This document shows positions 26,512 through 35,476 of a stretch of DNA of 64,000 bases, one piece after another (within the stretch, counting starts at the first letter, position 1; each line of letters opens with the position of its first letter). Below the pieces are notes generated by a model. That model did not search any database. It worked only from the letters and a program-made list of their open reading frames with translations, and was not told the origin of the DNA. Both the position numbers and the translations under genes were made by a program. Source of the stretch: Chitinophaga varians (GTDB lineage Bacteria; Bacteroidota; Bacteroidia; Chitinophagales; Chitinophagaceae); NCBI RefSeq assembly GCF_014529945.1, contig NZ_JACVFB010000002.1:248001-312000 (forward strand), read 5' to 3'.

Positions 26512-27231
26512 ATGCGGGCACTGATGTATATCCTTCTGCTGTTACCACTCCTGTTGGCATTGTCTTTGGCACATGCCCAGAGCGCCCTGCAGGGAACCAT
26601 ATTCAGGGACGACAGCATGCCGGCCACCGGAGTAACCGTACTGAATAAACGTACACAATCCGCCGCTATCAGCGACGAGCAGGGCCACTATCAACTGTCT
26701 GTACGAAAGGGAGATACCTTACTATTGAAAGCAATGGGCTTTGTACCACTGCTGTACATCGTCAGTAAAGACAGGACAACGGTCACGCACCAACTACAAT
26801 CGCAGCCACTGGAACTAAAAGCCATTAACATCATCCATTACAACTACCTCCGTGACTCTCTAAGGCTACGGCAGGAGTTCAGGAGAGAGTTTGATTTCCG
26901 CCGCCCGCGCTGGAACGAAGTGATTGTTTCTGCCGGGCCGGTCATTGCGATTAATATTAACCAGCTGTACAAAGCGGTGTCTTTCAACAAGAATAAAAAG
27001 AAAGATAAATTCAGAAAGATTTTGCTGGATAAAGAAAAAGAAAATCTGGTAGAACAAAAGTTCAATCCATCCCTGGTGCAACACCTCACCGGATTAGACG
27101 GCGACAGCCTCTCACAGTTTATGCTGCGGTATCAGCCATCCTACGACTTCGTGAGAGACATCAGTGATTACGATTTGTATGTGTATATCAGGCAACAGTA
27201 TGATAAATTCCGCCAGCCACCCCTAAAATAA
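26512..27231 (+). CDS. Secreted carboxypeptidase-regulatory-like domain protein
   Basis: 239 residues. The signal peptide ends near SLAHAQS, followed by a CarboxypepD_reg-like Ig-fold (about 25-105, LQGTIFRDDSMPATGVTVLN), common at the N-terminus of Bacteroidota cell-surface and TonB-linked proteins. The remainder is helical and basic with no known domain. It is 6 bp upstream of the next gene, so co-transcribed with it. Role unknown. Confidence 0.75.
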   Translation: MRALMYILLLLPLLLALSLAHAQSALQGTIFRDDSMPATGVTVLNKRTQSAAISDEQGHYQLSVRKGDTLLLKAMGFVPLLYIVSKDRTTVTHQLQSQPLELKAINIIHYNYLRDSLRLRQEFRREFDFRRPRWNEVIVSAGPVIAININQLYKAVSFNKNKKKDKFRKILLDKEKENLVEQKFNPSLVQHLTGLDGDSLSQFMLRYQPSYDFVRDISDYDLYVYIRQQYDKFRQPPLK

Positions 27232-27237
27232 CCCGTC

Positions 27238-28062
27238 ATGAAACTATACCTGATGATTGTTGCGTTGTTGCCCATTGCTGCTTTGGGGCAACGATTTTCC
27301 ACTGATCTGCAGCAGATAAAAGAGGTCTGCAATAGTGATGTCTCAGAGATCGAATTCACCAGGCTAGGCTGGAGCTGTCAATCTGCATTTAGTAACACTA
27401 CTACTTTCTACAGAAAACACCTCTCTTTCACCACAGACACGTCCACCGGAAACCTGTTATCTCCGGAAAAGGCCGGCAAGCCGGCGCGGACAATTTCAGG
27501 ATTAGATATTATCATTTTTACGCACGCGCTACCCAATATACTGAAACAACCGATGACTGTAGAGCATATGGAATTCACGCAGCAACATTACGAACAATGT
27601 AAACGAGAGATCGATACCATGCGTTCCTCCCTTGCAGGTCATTTACAATTAAAACTGCAATATGGTTTCTTTCGTAAGAAAGGGATAGACTATCAGCGAT
27701 TATCCACCATCCTTGACAGCCTGCCTCAGATTCCCTCGGCTACGCTGGAACGGATATTACATACAAACGGATATTCTTCCACCACATCTTACGCATGGAA
27801 TATGTTATTGAAAAACACTAACGGCACCTACATCAACATCTGCCATTTCAGCAACTCCTTTCGCCCCTTGCTTACTCACTGGATGGTAACTGTGAATGGT
27901 CAGGTCAGCTTTAGCAATAACATGGAGATCACACGGTTTTTTGAAAAAAACTTTCCCGGATTTCGCCAAAATGATAAGATGGAGTTACTACGCTGGCTCG
28001 TCATGCAACTATACCACAATCCTCCCGTCAATCCTTCTCCAGCAGCCGTTTCTCAATTGTAA
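27238..28062 (+). CDS. Hypothetical secreted protein
   Basis: 274 residues with a signal peptide (MKLYLMIVALLPIAALGQ). No recognised domain; mixed alpha/beta composition with a conspicuous His- and Gln-rich middle part. Same operon as the preceding gene (6-bp gap). The last 35 bp overlap the 3' end of the convergent lipoprotein gene. Confidence 0.65.
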   Translation: MKLYLMIVALLPIAALGQRFSTDLQQIKEVCNSDVSEIEFTRLGWSCQSAFSNTTTFYRKHLSFTTDTSTGNLLSPEKAGKPARTISGLDIIIFTHALPNILKQPMTVEHMEFTQQHYEQCKREIDTMRSSLAGHLQLKLQYGFFRKKGIDYQRLSTILDSLPQIPSATLERILHTNGYSSTTSYAWNMLLKNTNGTYINICHFSNSFRPLLTHWMVTVNGQVSFSNNMEITRFFEKNFPGFRQNDKMELLRWLVMQLYHNPPVNPSPAAVSQL

Positions 28063-28759
28063 ACGAGAATACGTTGGAATACACGGTGTCCTTCCGGCTT
28101 TTGAACTTCAGCCGACAAGAGGTATGATAATCACCGTCTATCAGGAAGAGTTTAGCCACCGCTACTTCTCCTCCCTTCAGTACCTGATCACTGGCCCCTG
28201 TACCACAACGGTACCTCCGTGGCCCTACAATATCCTGCCAGTCACCTTTTTCATTTTTGGCCTGCAGGATGATGCGGCTCAACTCACCGAAAATGCCAAT
28301 GTTGAATACGCCATTCCCTTTGTTATACAGAAAAACAGGAATGGCTTTGTAATACACCACTGAATCCAATACCTCAGTATAAGTCCCGGTTTTCGCGGAC
28401 CAGTAGGCATGGCTGTACCGCGAAGCATTGGACAACCGGTAAGCAGTGTCCACCACTATTTGCAGGTGTGTGGAGTCGGCAGGTGTCCAGGGTGCATGCT
28501 CTCCAAATTCTTCATCTCCGGATTTCCGGTGAGACCGCAAAGGGCTGGACGGTAACACAATCGTATCGGCAACAGGCCCCATATAATAAACAGGAAACGC
28601 CGTACTATAGTCATCACCGTTATACAGCTTCGCTTTATCCGCCGGCAGGGAGGAATCTATCAGGACCAGCTTCCCTTCTACCGTATTGACCGGTTGGAAG
28701 CGGCAACCACCGATAATCAGCAGGTACACAAACAGTAACAGGACCAGGCGTAAAGGCAT
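28028..28759 (-). CDS. Hypothetical lipoprotein
   Basis: 243 residues with a lipobox in YLLIIGGCRFQP. Beta-rich mature part, no family recognised. The C-terminal end is encoded within a 35-bp tail-to-tail overlap with the plus-strand gene. Single-gene unit, divergent from the antiporter gene. Confidence 0.65.
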   Translation of the reverse strand: MPLRLVLLLFVYLLIIGGCRFQPVNTVEGKLVLIDSSLPADKAKLYNGDDYSTAFPVYYMGPVADTIVLPSSPLRSHRKSGDEEFGEHAPWTPADSTHLQIVVDTAYRLSNASRYSHAYWSAKTGTYTEVLDSVVYYKAIPVFLYNKGNGVFNIGIFGELSRIILQAKNEKGDWQDIVGPRRYRCGTGASDQVLKGGEVAVAKLFLIDGDYHTSCRLKFKSRKDTVYSNVFSFTIEKRLLEKD

Positions 28760-28864
28760 AGGTATATTTTATTCATCAGATTCAGGAAACGCAAGAATCC
28801 ATATAGTTCGCCAGGAAATTAATTACACAATTTCTTAATTTAACAGCAAATTATCTGTCACGGT

Positions 28865-30460
28865 ATGCACCACTCCTTGCTCCTTGTTCTTACTTTGTTA
28901 TTTGTTGTATTTATGCTGGTAATGCTGGGCCAGCGATTAAAGATCTCTTATCCTATTTTTCTGGTGCTGGCCGGGCTGGGGATTGGCTTTATCCCCGGCT
29001 TGCCGAAGATTGAGATTGACCCTGATCTGGTTTTTACGATTTTTCTGCCGCCGCTGTTGTATGAAGCCGCCTGGTATACTTCCTGGAACGAATTCTGGAA
29101 GTGGAAGCGGCCTATTATCATGCTGGCTTTCGGTGCTGTTATTTTCACGTCCTGTATTATCGCGTATGTATCGCATTCGATGATACCCGGTTTTACGCTG
29201 GCGCTGGGGTTTCTGCTGGGCGGCATTATCTCTCCGCCTGATGCGGTGGCGGCAACGAGCGTATTGAAACACCTGAAAGTCCCCAAAAGGGCCATGACGG
29301 TCCTGGAAGGCGAAAGCCTGATCAACGATGCCTCCAGTCTGATCGTGTTCCGGTTTGCTGCGGCGGCGGTCATTTCCGGGCAGTTTGTGATGCATGAGGC
29401 AGTCGGCTCCTTCTTTTTGTCTGCCGGTATGGGCATCCTGATAGGACTGGCAGTAGCCAACATCATGTACGCCATTCACCGCTGGCTGCCTACCACGCCG
29501 AGTATCGACTCTGCCCTCACCCTGATGACGCCCTACTTCATATACCTGGCGGCGGAGCAGTTCCATTTCTCTGGTGTATTGGCTGTGGTGAGTGGCGGAT
29601 TATTTCTTTCTTACCGTTCACATGCCATTTTCCCTGATGGGGCCACCCGTATGCAGATGCTGGGGGTATGGAGCACGCTGATCTTTGTGCTCAACGGCAT
29701 CGTTTTTATGCTCATAGGGCTGGAACTGCCAACGATTGTGCATGCGCTGGGCGACTACTCCATTGGCGACGCTATCCGTTATGGGCTGGTCATTGCTTTC
29801 CTCACTATTCTGGTGCGGCTGTTATGGGTATATCCCGGCGCTTTTATTCCACGGATGCTGAGCAAAAAGATCCGGACGCAGGAATCCAGTCCGGGTTGGA
29901 AAGGGCCGCTGGTAGTAGGCTGGGCCGGTATGCGCGGCGTGGTGTCACTGGCCTCTGCCCTGTCTGTGCCGCTACTGTTCCCGCACCGCAACCTGATCGT
30001 TTTCATCACTTTCATTGTGATCCTGGTGACGTTGGTGTTTCAGGGGCTCACCCTTCCCTGGCTGATAAAACTCATTAAAGTGGGCGAGATAGACGACATT
30101 ACCCCTTTAGCGGAACAGGAAGCAGGCATGCGGCTGGCTATGATGAAAGTGGCCCTTCAGCGGCTGGAACAAAAGTATTCCGCTGAAGTAAAAGACAATG
30201 AACTGATAGGCTTTCTTAAAAAAGACCTGGAACATAATATCAACAGTACTTCCGCCCGATTGGAATCAATGGAATGTGACGACACGGAAAAAACCGAGGT
30301 GGAACTGTATCACGCTGTGCTGACGGACATTTACGCGCAGCAAAGGCAGGAACTGTTCAGGTTGCGACAGCATAACACCTTTAGTGATGAGGTGATCCGC
30401 AGTCAGGAAATGCAGCTGGACCTTGATGAAATGAAGATCAGACATCCCGGTCACGAATAA
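28865..30460 (+). CDS. Na+/H+ antiporter, CPA1 (NhaP-like) family
   Basis: 531 residues. About 12 TM helices (1-405) are followed by a cytoplasmic tail of about 120 residues. The CPA1 hallmark GGIISPPDAVAATSVL (the acidic ion-binding site in TM5) and the following GESLINDASSLIVFRF are clear, as is GWAGMRGVVSLASAL. It exchanges Na+ or K+ for protons across the inner membrane. No operon partner. Downstream, 30496-30541 can form a perfect 13-bp hairpin without a U-run. Confidence 0.93.
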   Translation: MHHSLLLVLTLLFVVFMLVMLGQRLKISYPIFLVLAGLGIGFIPGLPKIEIDPDLVFTIFLPPLLYEAAWYTSWNEFWKWKRPIIMLAFGAVIFTSCIIAYVSHSMIPGFTLALGFLLGGIISPPDAVAATSVLKHLKVPKRAMTVLEGESLINDASSLIVFRFAAAAVISGQFVMHEAVGSFFLSAGMGILIGLAVANIMYAIHRWLPTTPSIDSALTLMTPYFIYLAAEQFHFSGVLAVVSGGLFLSYRSHAIFPDGATRMQMLGVWSTLIFVLNGIVFMLIGLELPTIVHALGDYSIGDAIRYGLVIAFLTILVRLLWVYPGAFIPRMLSKKIRTQESSPGWKGPLVVGWAGMRGVVSLASALSVPLLFPHRNLIVFITFIVILVTLVFQGLTLPWLIKLIKVGEIDDITPLAEQEAGMRLAMMKVALQRLEQKYSAEVKDNELIGFLKKDLEHNINSTSARLESMECDDTEKTEVELYHAVLTDIYAQQRQELFRLRQHNTFSDEVIRSQEMQLDLDEMKIRHPGHE

Positions 30461-30613
30461 ACGTTGCTCTCCGATAACTGATGCGCACCGCTATGCGGCT
30501 GGTAACCCGCCTTTTAAATACAGGGACAGGGTTACCAGCCGAACAGGGTGTTGTTATTTTCCCGTTCCTGCCGGATGAACCGGGCTCTTTTAAGCAAGAG
30601 CCGGAAACCCGAA

Positions 30614-31012
30614 TTATTTATTGATAACCCGGTCCAGCGCGTAACCATTGTATTGGATAAATACCAGCAAGCCTGCAAAAAAAGCGACGTGTATCAACTG
30701 TGAAGGCAGGGAGCCCCAGTCTTCTATCAGGGTGGTGCCCAGTATCAGCATGATCATGATAGCAGCGCCGGCAATAAGGGACAGGCGGGTAAACAGCCCC
30801 AGTATCAGCAGGAGACCTACTACAAACTCCGCGATGGGAAGAATATAGCTAAAGGGTAGTACCATGGCGCCGGGCAGCATAGATTTTTCGAAAGAAGTGG
30901 TCATCCAGTGGCTGAATCCATTCAGTTTGGGAAGTCTTACCAAACCGTGGCCAAACATGCTGGCAGCTACCGCCAGCCTTAACAGTACATAGGCAATTGT
31001 GTTGTTTTCCAT
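30614..31012 (-). CDS. DoxX-family membrane protein
   Basis: 132 residues from the ATG at 31012; an in-frame TTG at 31033 would add seven unlikely residues. Four TM segments. The DoxX start LRLAVAASMFGHGLVRL and the PIAEFVVGLLLILGLFTRL segment are typical. Family members are quinone-linked or redox-associated membrane proteins of mostly unknown function. It is divergent from an AraC regulator gene with 83 bp between them, which suggests control by it. Confidence 0.85.
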   Translation of the reverse strand: MENNTIAYVLLRLAVAASMFGHGLVRLPKLNGFSHWMTTSFEKSMLPGAMVLPFSYILPIAEFVVGLLLILGLFTRLSLIAGAAIMIMLILGTTLIEDWGSLPSQLIHVAFFAGLLVFIQYNGYALDRVINK

Positions 31013-31095
31013 TACAGTAATTTTATATATCAAAGGTCAGCTTCTCCCGGTAAAATTCTTTGTACAAATTCTGGATCATTCAGTAATTTTATAAG

Positions 31096-31947
31096 ATGAT
31101 ACAGGAGAATTTATACCAACCCTTTGAGATCGAATACCGCGAATGCACGGAATGCCCGATAGACGCGCACAAGCACAATTTTTTTGAGCTGGTGTACATC
31201 GTGGAAGGCAGTGGGGTCCAGTGTGTTAACAAGAATCAGTTGCCCTACAGTGCAGACAAGCTGTTTCTCGTAATGCCGCAGGACTGCCATTCCTTTGAGG
31301 TAAAAGACAGTACTAAGTTCTTCTTTATCCGCTTTAATGATGTCTACCTGAAAAATCAGCCTAAAGAGTGGATACAACAGCTGGAATTTATCTTCCAGAA
31401 CAACAATCACCTGCCGGGCTGTATCCTGAAAAATAAAATAGACAAGCCGCTGGTAAAATCATTGATAGAAGCGCTTATCCGGGAGCAGGTAAATCAACAG
31501 CCTTATCACAAAGCCTTATCACAGCAGATGGTGAACACCATCCTGTTGGTGGTGGCGCGCAATATCTCCAGCCAGTTGCCCGAACCATCGCGGCAGCCGG
31601 GCAAAAGCGACGCTTCGCTGAATATTCTCCACTATATCCACGAAAATATCTATTCCCCTGAAAAATTGAGGGCCGAACAGATAGCCTCCCACTTTAATAT
31701 ATCGCCCACCTACCTGAGCGAATATTTCAAGCGGAATAACGGGGACAGTTTACAGCAATATATTATGCAGTACAAGCTGAAGCTGGTGGAAACGAGGCTG
31801 CAATACAGCAGCATGCGGGTGGGAGAAATAGCGTATGAGCTGGGCTTTACCGATGAAAGCCATCTGAACAGGATGTTCAAAAAATATAAAGGGGTCAATC
31901 CGTCCGCATTCAGAAAGGAACTGCAGTTACAATTGCAGCCTGGCTGA
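31096..31947 (+). CDS. AraC-family transcriptional regulator (cupin type)
   Basis: 283 residues. The N-terminal cupin-like sensor domain (about 15-100, HKHNFFELVYIVEGSG) is followed by two C-terminal HTH motifs (about 175-275, QIASHFNISPTYLSEYFKRN and GEIAYELGFTDESHLNRMFK). Divergent from the DoxX gene, which is the nearest candidate target. Effector unknown. Confidence 0.9.
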   Translation: MIQENLYQPFEIEYRECTECPIDAHKHNFFELVYIVEGSGVQCVNKNQLPYSADKLFLVMPQDCHSFEVKDSTKFFFIRFNDVYLKNQPKEWIQQLEFIFQNNNHLPGCILKNKIDKPLVKSLIEALIREQVNQQPYHKALSQQMVNTILLVVARNISSQLPEPSRQPGKSDASLNILHYIHENIYSPEKLRAEQIASHFNISPTYLSEYFKRNNGDSLQQYIMQYKLKLVETRLQYSSMRVGEIAYELGFTDESHLNRMFKKYKGVNPSAFRKELQLQLQPG

Positions 31948-31960
31948 TCATGCAACAAAA

Positions 31961-31990
31961 AAGCGCCCGCAGTAGCGGACGCTTTTCAAT
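31961..31990. terminator. Bidirectional terminator between the AraC and acidic-protein genes
   Basis: 10-bp stem with one mismatch (31961-31970 with 31975-31984, loop agta), flanked by A-run on the left and T-run on the right, so it can serve both convergent genes. Confidence 0.8.
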
Positions 31991-32002
31991 TTCTTACAGT
32001 TA

Positions 32003-32290
32003 CTATTCTTCTTCGTCTTCTTCATCTTCGCTACCGTCGTCTTCGAGCCATTCCATGTAAGAGTAGTACCAGTCTTCCAGTTGTTCAAGCAGTTCCTGTT
32101 TCTTTTCCGGAGAATCTTTGTAGAACGCTTCCACGTCGTCAATCTCTTCGACGATATCGATGTACGCAGTTTCTTCGTCCTCCTCTACACGTTTGGCAAA
32201 GAAGCGGGGTTTCTCGGTATGAAAAATATATTCATTCTCCGGATCCGTAACAGGATCATCTGCGATCAGAAATTTAGGTAACTGTGCCAT
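32003..32290 (-). CDS. Small acidic protein, conserved type in Bacteroidota
   Basis: 95 residues, extremely acidic. It ends in a run of Asp/Glu (DDGSEDEEDEEE) and contains EEDEETAYIDIVEEIDDVEAF. No signal peptide or membrane segment. Function unknown; the charge suggests a nucleic-acid mimic, chaperone-like or interaction protein, but that is only suggestion. Convergent with the AraC gene across a bidirectional terminator. Confidence 0.7.
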   Translation of the reverse strand: MAQLPKFLIADDPVTDPENEYIFHTEKPRFFAKRVEEDEETAYIDIVEEIDDVEAFYKDSPEKKQELLEQLEDWYYSYMEWLEDDGSEDEEDEEE

Positions 32291-32418
32291 AGTGGTATAT
32301 TTTCGTTTAAATGATGCTGGTTACAAAAGTAGGTATTTCTTTCACGCGTCCGCAACATGAACCTCTTTTATTTATGGCGGAATTTTTACATCTTTATAGT
32401 CGGTTAAACCCATACCAT

Positions 32419-33006
32419 ATGCAAGAATACTGGACACGATGGGAAAATTGGATGAGACAGCATGCCCCCAGGCTGCTCAATGTACTAAACCCCGGGGTAC
32501 CTTACGGCGCACTGGAATCTTTGGAAAAACTCACAGAAACGGCTATACCGGCCGATTTCAAGGATTTCTACGCTATACATGACGGACAGCATAAAGCCAG
32601 GCCTGGCCTGGTAGATGGCGATCAGCTGCTGCCGCTGGAAGAGATCACCAATAAATGGCATTACTGGCACGATCTCATCGCCTCCGGCACCTATACCTAC
32701 AATGATGAGCCCATTGCCTCAGAGCCCGACACCGGTATCAGGGCCGACTGGTGGAACCCCCACTGGCTACCCTTTACAGCCGATGGCTTCGGCAACTTCC
32801 TCTGCATAGACCTTGACCCCGCCCCTGAGGGCAACTATGGCCAGATCATTACCCTGTGGCATGATGACGGGCACCGGGAAATCGTGGCACGTTCCTTCCG
32901 GGAGTGGATCCATAACTACCTCGATGCCCTCGAAAAAGGGGATTATATTTTCGTTAAGAAGTGGGGCATTGTGCACAAAAACACCACTTTCAACTACAAC
33001 GACTGA
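32419..33006 (+). CDS. SMI1/KNR4-family protein
   Basis: 195 residues from the ATG at 32419, where the family-like sequence MQEYWTRWENWMRQ begins. The frame is open back to 32311, but that extension lacks conserved character. It has an SMI1/KNR4 fold: IPADFKDFYAIHDGQ, the WWNPHWLPFTADGFGNFLCIDLDP core and a C-terminal helix. This superfamily includes many immunity proteins of polymorphic toxins, but no toxin gene lies nearby, so a housekeeping role is just as possible. Its 3' end overlaps the convergent AraC gene by 13 bp. Confidence 0.82.
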   Translation: MQEYWTRWENWMRQHAPRLLNVLNPGVPYGALESLEKLTETAIPADFKDFYAIHDGQHKARPGLVDGDQLLPLEEITNKWHYWHDLIASGTYTYNDEPIASEPDTGIRADWWNPHWLPFTADGFGNFLCIDLDPAPEGNYGQIITLWHDDGHREIVARSFREWIHNYLDALEKGDYIFVKKWGIVHKNTTFNYND

Positions 33007-33995
33007 TATTGTAGCGGACTGCTGCCTGTCCACCGCCGGAAAGCGCGGGTAAAAGCACTCAGTTCATTATACCCCAGCATATAAGAAATATCTTTCAGCG
33101 GATAACTACCGGAAGAGATATAATACAGCGCCAGGGACTTCCTCACGGCATCGGCTATTTCCTGGTACTTCACCCCTTCGTCTTTCAGTTTACGTTGCAG
33201 GCTTCGTGGGCTCAGGTTAAAATTGGCCGCCATCTCCTCCAGCGATATAATGCCCAGATAGGAATTGGCCACCAGATAGTTATATACCCTCGTTTGCAGG
33301 TTATTTACCGTCTTCGATGGCTGCTGCTGTGTAATAGCGGCCACTTTCTTCAGCAGCATGTTTTGCAGTTCGTAGTTGGCCGTTAGTATCGGCTCGTCCC
33401 AGTAACGTGCATCGAATACCAGGGCATATTCACCGGCACGTTTGGTTGGCCGGCAACGAAATATCTGTTCATAAGCCGCCATGTCCCGTACATGATAGGG
33501 TAGTCTTACCGTTAACGGCACAATTTTCTCCAGCATCAGTCCCGACACTTCATGAATGGTAATGACCATCAACAGCTCCACCAGGTTGCGGAAGGATGCC
33601 GTAGGTTCGTTGACGTTACCCCTTGCCGGGATAAACCGAACGGTAAAGTTTTTACTGTTCCGGGCAATCTCCAGCCGGCATTGGTCTGTTACATGATGCG
33701 TCAGTGCGGCCGCATGTGTCAGCGCTTCACCCACTGTGGCGCTGGTCTGAATAATCTGTCCCACTACGCCCAACGCTGCCGGCTGTACGGAAGCGGCGAA
33801 ATGCAACCCGAACAGCGGGTCGCCCGACAGCTGTGTCGCATGCAGCCACAGCGCATCCAGCTGCTGCTGTGTAACCGGCGGCGCATTATTTTTCTTTAAG
33901 GCAGTCAGGTTGATGCCCGCCAGCTGACAGAGCTTTGCCGCGTCTATATCACGTTGTACCGCATAAGCGATAATAGATAATACTATTTGATTCAT
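32994..33995 (-). CDS. AraC-family transcriptional regulator (OruR/arabinose-binding-like N-terminus)
   Basis: 333 residues. The N-terminal ligand domain (about 15-195, PLFGLHFAASVQPAALGVVG) is of the AraC type found in OruR/ArgR2-like regulators. The C-terminal AraC HTH pair (about 230-330) includes SLEEMAANFNLSPRSLQRKL and DISYMLGYNELSAFTRAFRR. Divergent from the NTF2-like gene; a 21-bp-phased direct repeat in between is a probable binding site. Confidence 0.9.
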   Translation of the reverse strand: MNQIVLSIIAYAVQRDIDAAKLCQLAGINLTALKKNNAPPVTQQQLDALWLHATQLSGDPLFGLHFAASVQPAALGVVGQIIQTSATVGEALTHAAALTHHVTDQCRLEIARNSKNFTVRFIPARGNVNEPTASFRNLVELLMVITIHEVSGLMLEKIVPLTVRLPYHVRDMAAYEQIFRCRPTKRAGEYALVFDARYWDEPILTANYELQNMLLKKVAAITQQQPSKTVNNLQTRVYNYLVANSYLGIISLEEMAANFNLSPRSLQRKLKDEGVKYQEIADAVRKSLALYYISSGSYPLKDISYMLGYNELSAFTRAFRRWTGSSPLQYQSL

Positions 33996-34035
33996 ATCCT
34001 AAAGTTATTTATCCCTCGCCGGATAAAAAACAGGC

Positions 34036-34072
34036 TGTCGTGAAATGACAATCGTTTGTCGTGAAATGATAA
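34036..34072 (+). promoter_or_regulatory. Direct-repeat operator, probably for the divergent AraC regulator
   Basis: Two 16-bp copies, TGTCGTGAAATGACAA (34036-34051) and TGTCGTGAAATGATAA (34057-34072), differ at one base. Their 21-bp period places them on the same DNA face. They end 22 bp before the -7 box of the NTF2-like gene, a layout usual for AraC activators. Confidence 0.7.
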
Positions 34073-34094
34073 ACAAATGGGATGCCGGTGATAG

Positions 34095-34102
34095 TAGCTT
34101 TG
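34095..34102 (+). promoter_or_regulatory. -7 promoter box of the NTF2-like gene
   Basis: TAGCTTTG matches TAnnTTTG, 43 bp before the ATG at 34146. Confidence 0.65.
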
Positions 34103-34145
34103 TATCATCAAACAAACAATAAACCATCACTCAAAAACAATCATC

Positions 34146-34541
34146 ATGGAAAATCAAACTTTATCCGTAGTAAAAGCATTCGTAGCAGCAGTACAGCAGG
34201 TAGATCTCGAAAAACTGGGCGCTCTGCTCCACCCTGAAATCACCTGGCAGCAACCGGGCAACAATCGCTTTTCCGGCACTAAAAGCTCAGCCGGTGAAGT
34301 ATTTCAGATGGTGGGCGGTATGTTTGAAGTGTCTGCCAATACCATGACACTGGCGGATGTGAAATCTATTACCGTTCATGGTGATCAGGCGGCCGTCCTG
34401 TTAAACTGGAAAGCAAGCAGACCTGGCGCTACACTGGACACAGACAACGTAGACGTATATACGGTAAAAGACGGTCAGATTGTGGCGGCTAAAATATATG
34501 CGGCAGATCTGGCACATGAAGATCAATTCTGGGGAAACTAA
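34146..34541 (+). CDS. NTF2/SnoaL-like domain protein
   Basis: 131 residues forming a single NTF2-like cone fold (FVAAVQQVDLEKLGALLHPEITWQQPG at the start, VDVYTVKDGQIVAAKIY near the end). No signal peptide. The fold is used for many small-molecule enzymes and binding proteins, so the function is open. Expression is probably activated by the divergent AraC regulator through the direct repeats at 34036-34072. Confidence 0.8.
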   Translation: MENQTLSVVKAFVAAVQQVDLEKLGALLHPEITWQQPGNNRFSGTKSSAGEVFQMVGGMFEVSANTMTLADVKSITVHGDQAAVLLNWKASRPGATLDTDNVDVYTVKDGQIVAAKIYAADLAHEDQFWGN

Positions 34542-34554
34542 CGGGCTATGCCCC

Positions 34555-34604
34555 TAATAACACAACCCTTCGGGAAACGGGCTTCCCGAAGGGTTGTGTT
34601 ATTA
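34555..34604. terminator. Bidirectional terminator hairpin
   Basis: Perfect 22-bp stem (34555-34576 with 34583-34604), core acacaacccttcgggaa, 6-nt loop. It sits between convergent genes, AT-rich at the base on both sides. Confidence 0.85.
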
Positions 34605-34659
34605 TTGTAATGGAATACAGGAATAATTAAGACAAGTGTAGCAATGCAATCACCAATTG

Positions 34660-35274
34660 TTAAAACCAACGTTTTTTCTTTTTACCCTGACGACGTTCCT
34701 GGTCAGCAGTACGGATAGGTTCAATCATCTTTGGGGGCCTTACAGTCACCTCACCAGGTTTCCCACAGCGACGATTCGCGTCGTCTCCCCATATAGTTGC
34801 TTCCGTCAGCGCTACTTTCCCCTTTGTGAACCCCGTCGCCATCACTTGCACCTCCGACAGCGTGTATCCTTTGTTGGATTTCGTTACTGTGTCTTCCTGT
34901 ACTAACGGAACCGGTGGCGACTGCGGTGATATTGCCATTTCCACCTGTTCTAGGTCCCTCGCTTCCGCATAACTGTGATTGGCAATTCCGGTGATCAGAC
35001 CGGCGGTCAACAGTAGCGCAGGTAAAAAATTTTTGCGGGGAGGAGCCGGTGGGTTAATGAGTCTGTCCAGCTGGTGGTCCTGAAAACGGCCACAAACGTT
35101 CCCCCTGCTGTTACTGATAACAGCAAAAATTTCAGCATCCGTCATCAAGGAGAAGTCTATTACGGTTTTAGCACAACTATCGCAGTGTTTACCCGCAGCA
35201 GTATTGGTCATTTTATCCCAATTCTCCCCGCATGGTGTAGGAACAGACAGGTACAGACCATTCGTGTATCTCAT
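34660..35274 (-). CDS. Hypothetical membrane-anchored protein with CxxC and CGRF motifs
   Basis: 204 residues from the ATG at 35274; a TTG at 35280 is also in frame. The N-terminal 80 residues have the pattern PTPCGENWDKM, GKHCDSCAKTVIDFS and GNVCGRFQDHQLDR, which I recognise as a recurring Bacteroidota N-terminal module with conserved cysteines but no assigned function. One TM segment follows (about 88-105). The C-terminal part is polar, containing LSEVQVMA, and ends in a basic tail GKKKKRWF. The four conserved cysteines could bind metal. Alone on its strand. Confidence 0.65.
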   Translation of the reverse strand: MRYTNGLYLSVPTPCGENWDKMTNTAAGKHCDSCAKTVIDFSLMTDAEIFAVISNSRGNVCGRFQDHQLDRLINPPAPPRKNFLPALLLTAGLITGIANHSYAEARDLEQVEMAISPQSPPVPLVQEDTVTKSNKGYTLSEVQVMATGFTKGKVALTEATIWGDDANRRCGKPGEVTVRPPKMIEPIRTADQERRQGKKKKRWF

Positions 35275-35476
35275 AGACAAAGGTTATCGTTAATCAATAT
35301 ACGAAAAAGTCTTGATATCCCCACGGGGAAAATCCCCGTAATCATCTCCCAGCATAAAAAAGAGACATCTGTAACCTCCTATTTCTCAAATGACAAAATT
35401 CTGCGCAAAGGAATGGCATCAAAATTGGATTAACCCTCATTACAATCATGTTATTAACAACAAAAAGATAACAATC

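Noticed and set aside
28028..28062. Overlap of two genes as a sign of a wrong call
   Set aside because: Both proteins have signal sequences and full-length frames; a 35-bp convergent overlap is acceptable and similar to others in the window.
30496..30541. Terminator after the antiporter gene
   Set aside because: Perfect 13-bp stem, but the loop is 20 nt and no T-run follows, so it is mentioned only as a hairpin.
32419..33006. Immunity gene of a toxin system
   Set aside because: SMI1/KNR4 proteins are often immunity proteins, but no toxin, secretion signal or tandem immunity genes are nearby.
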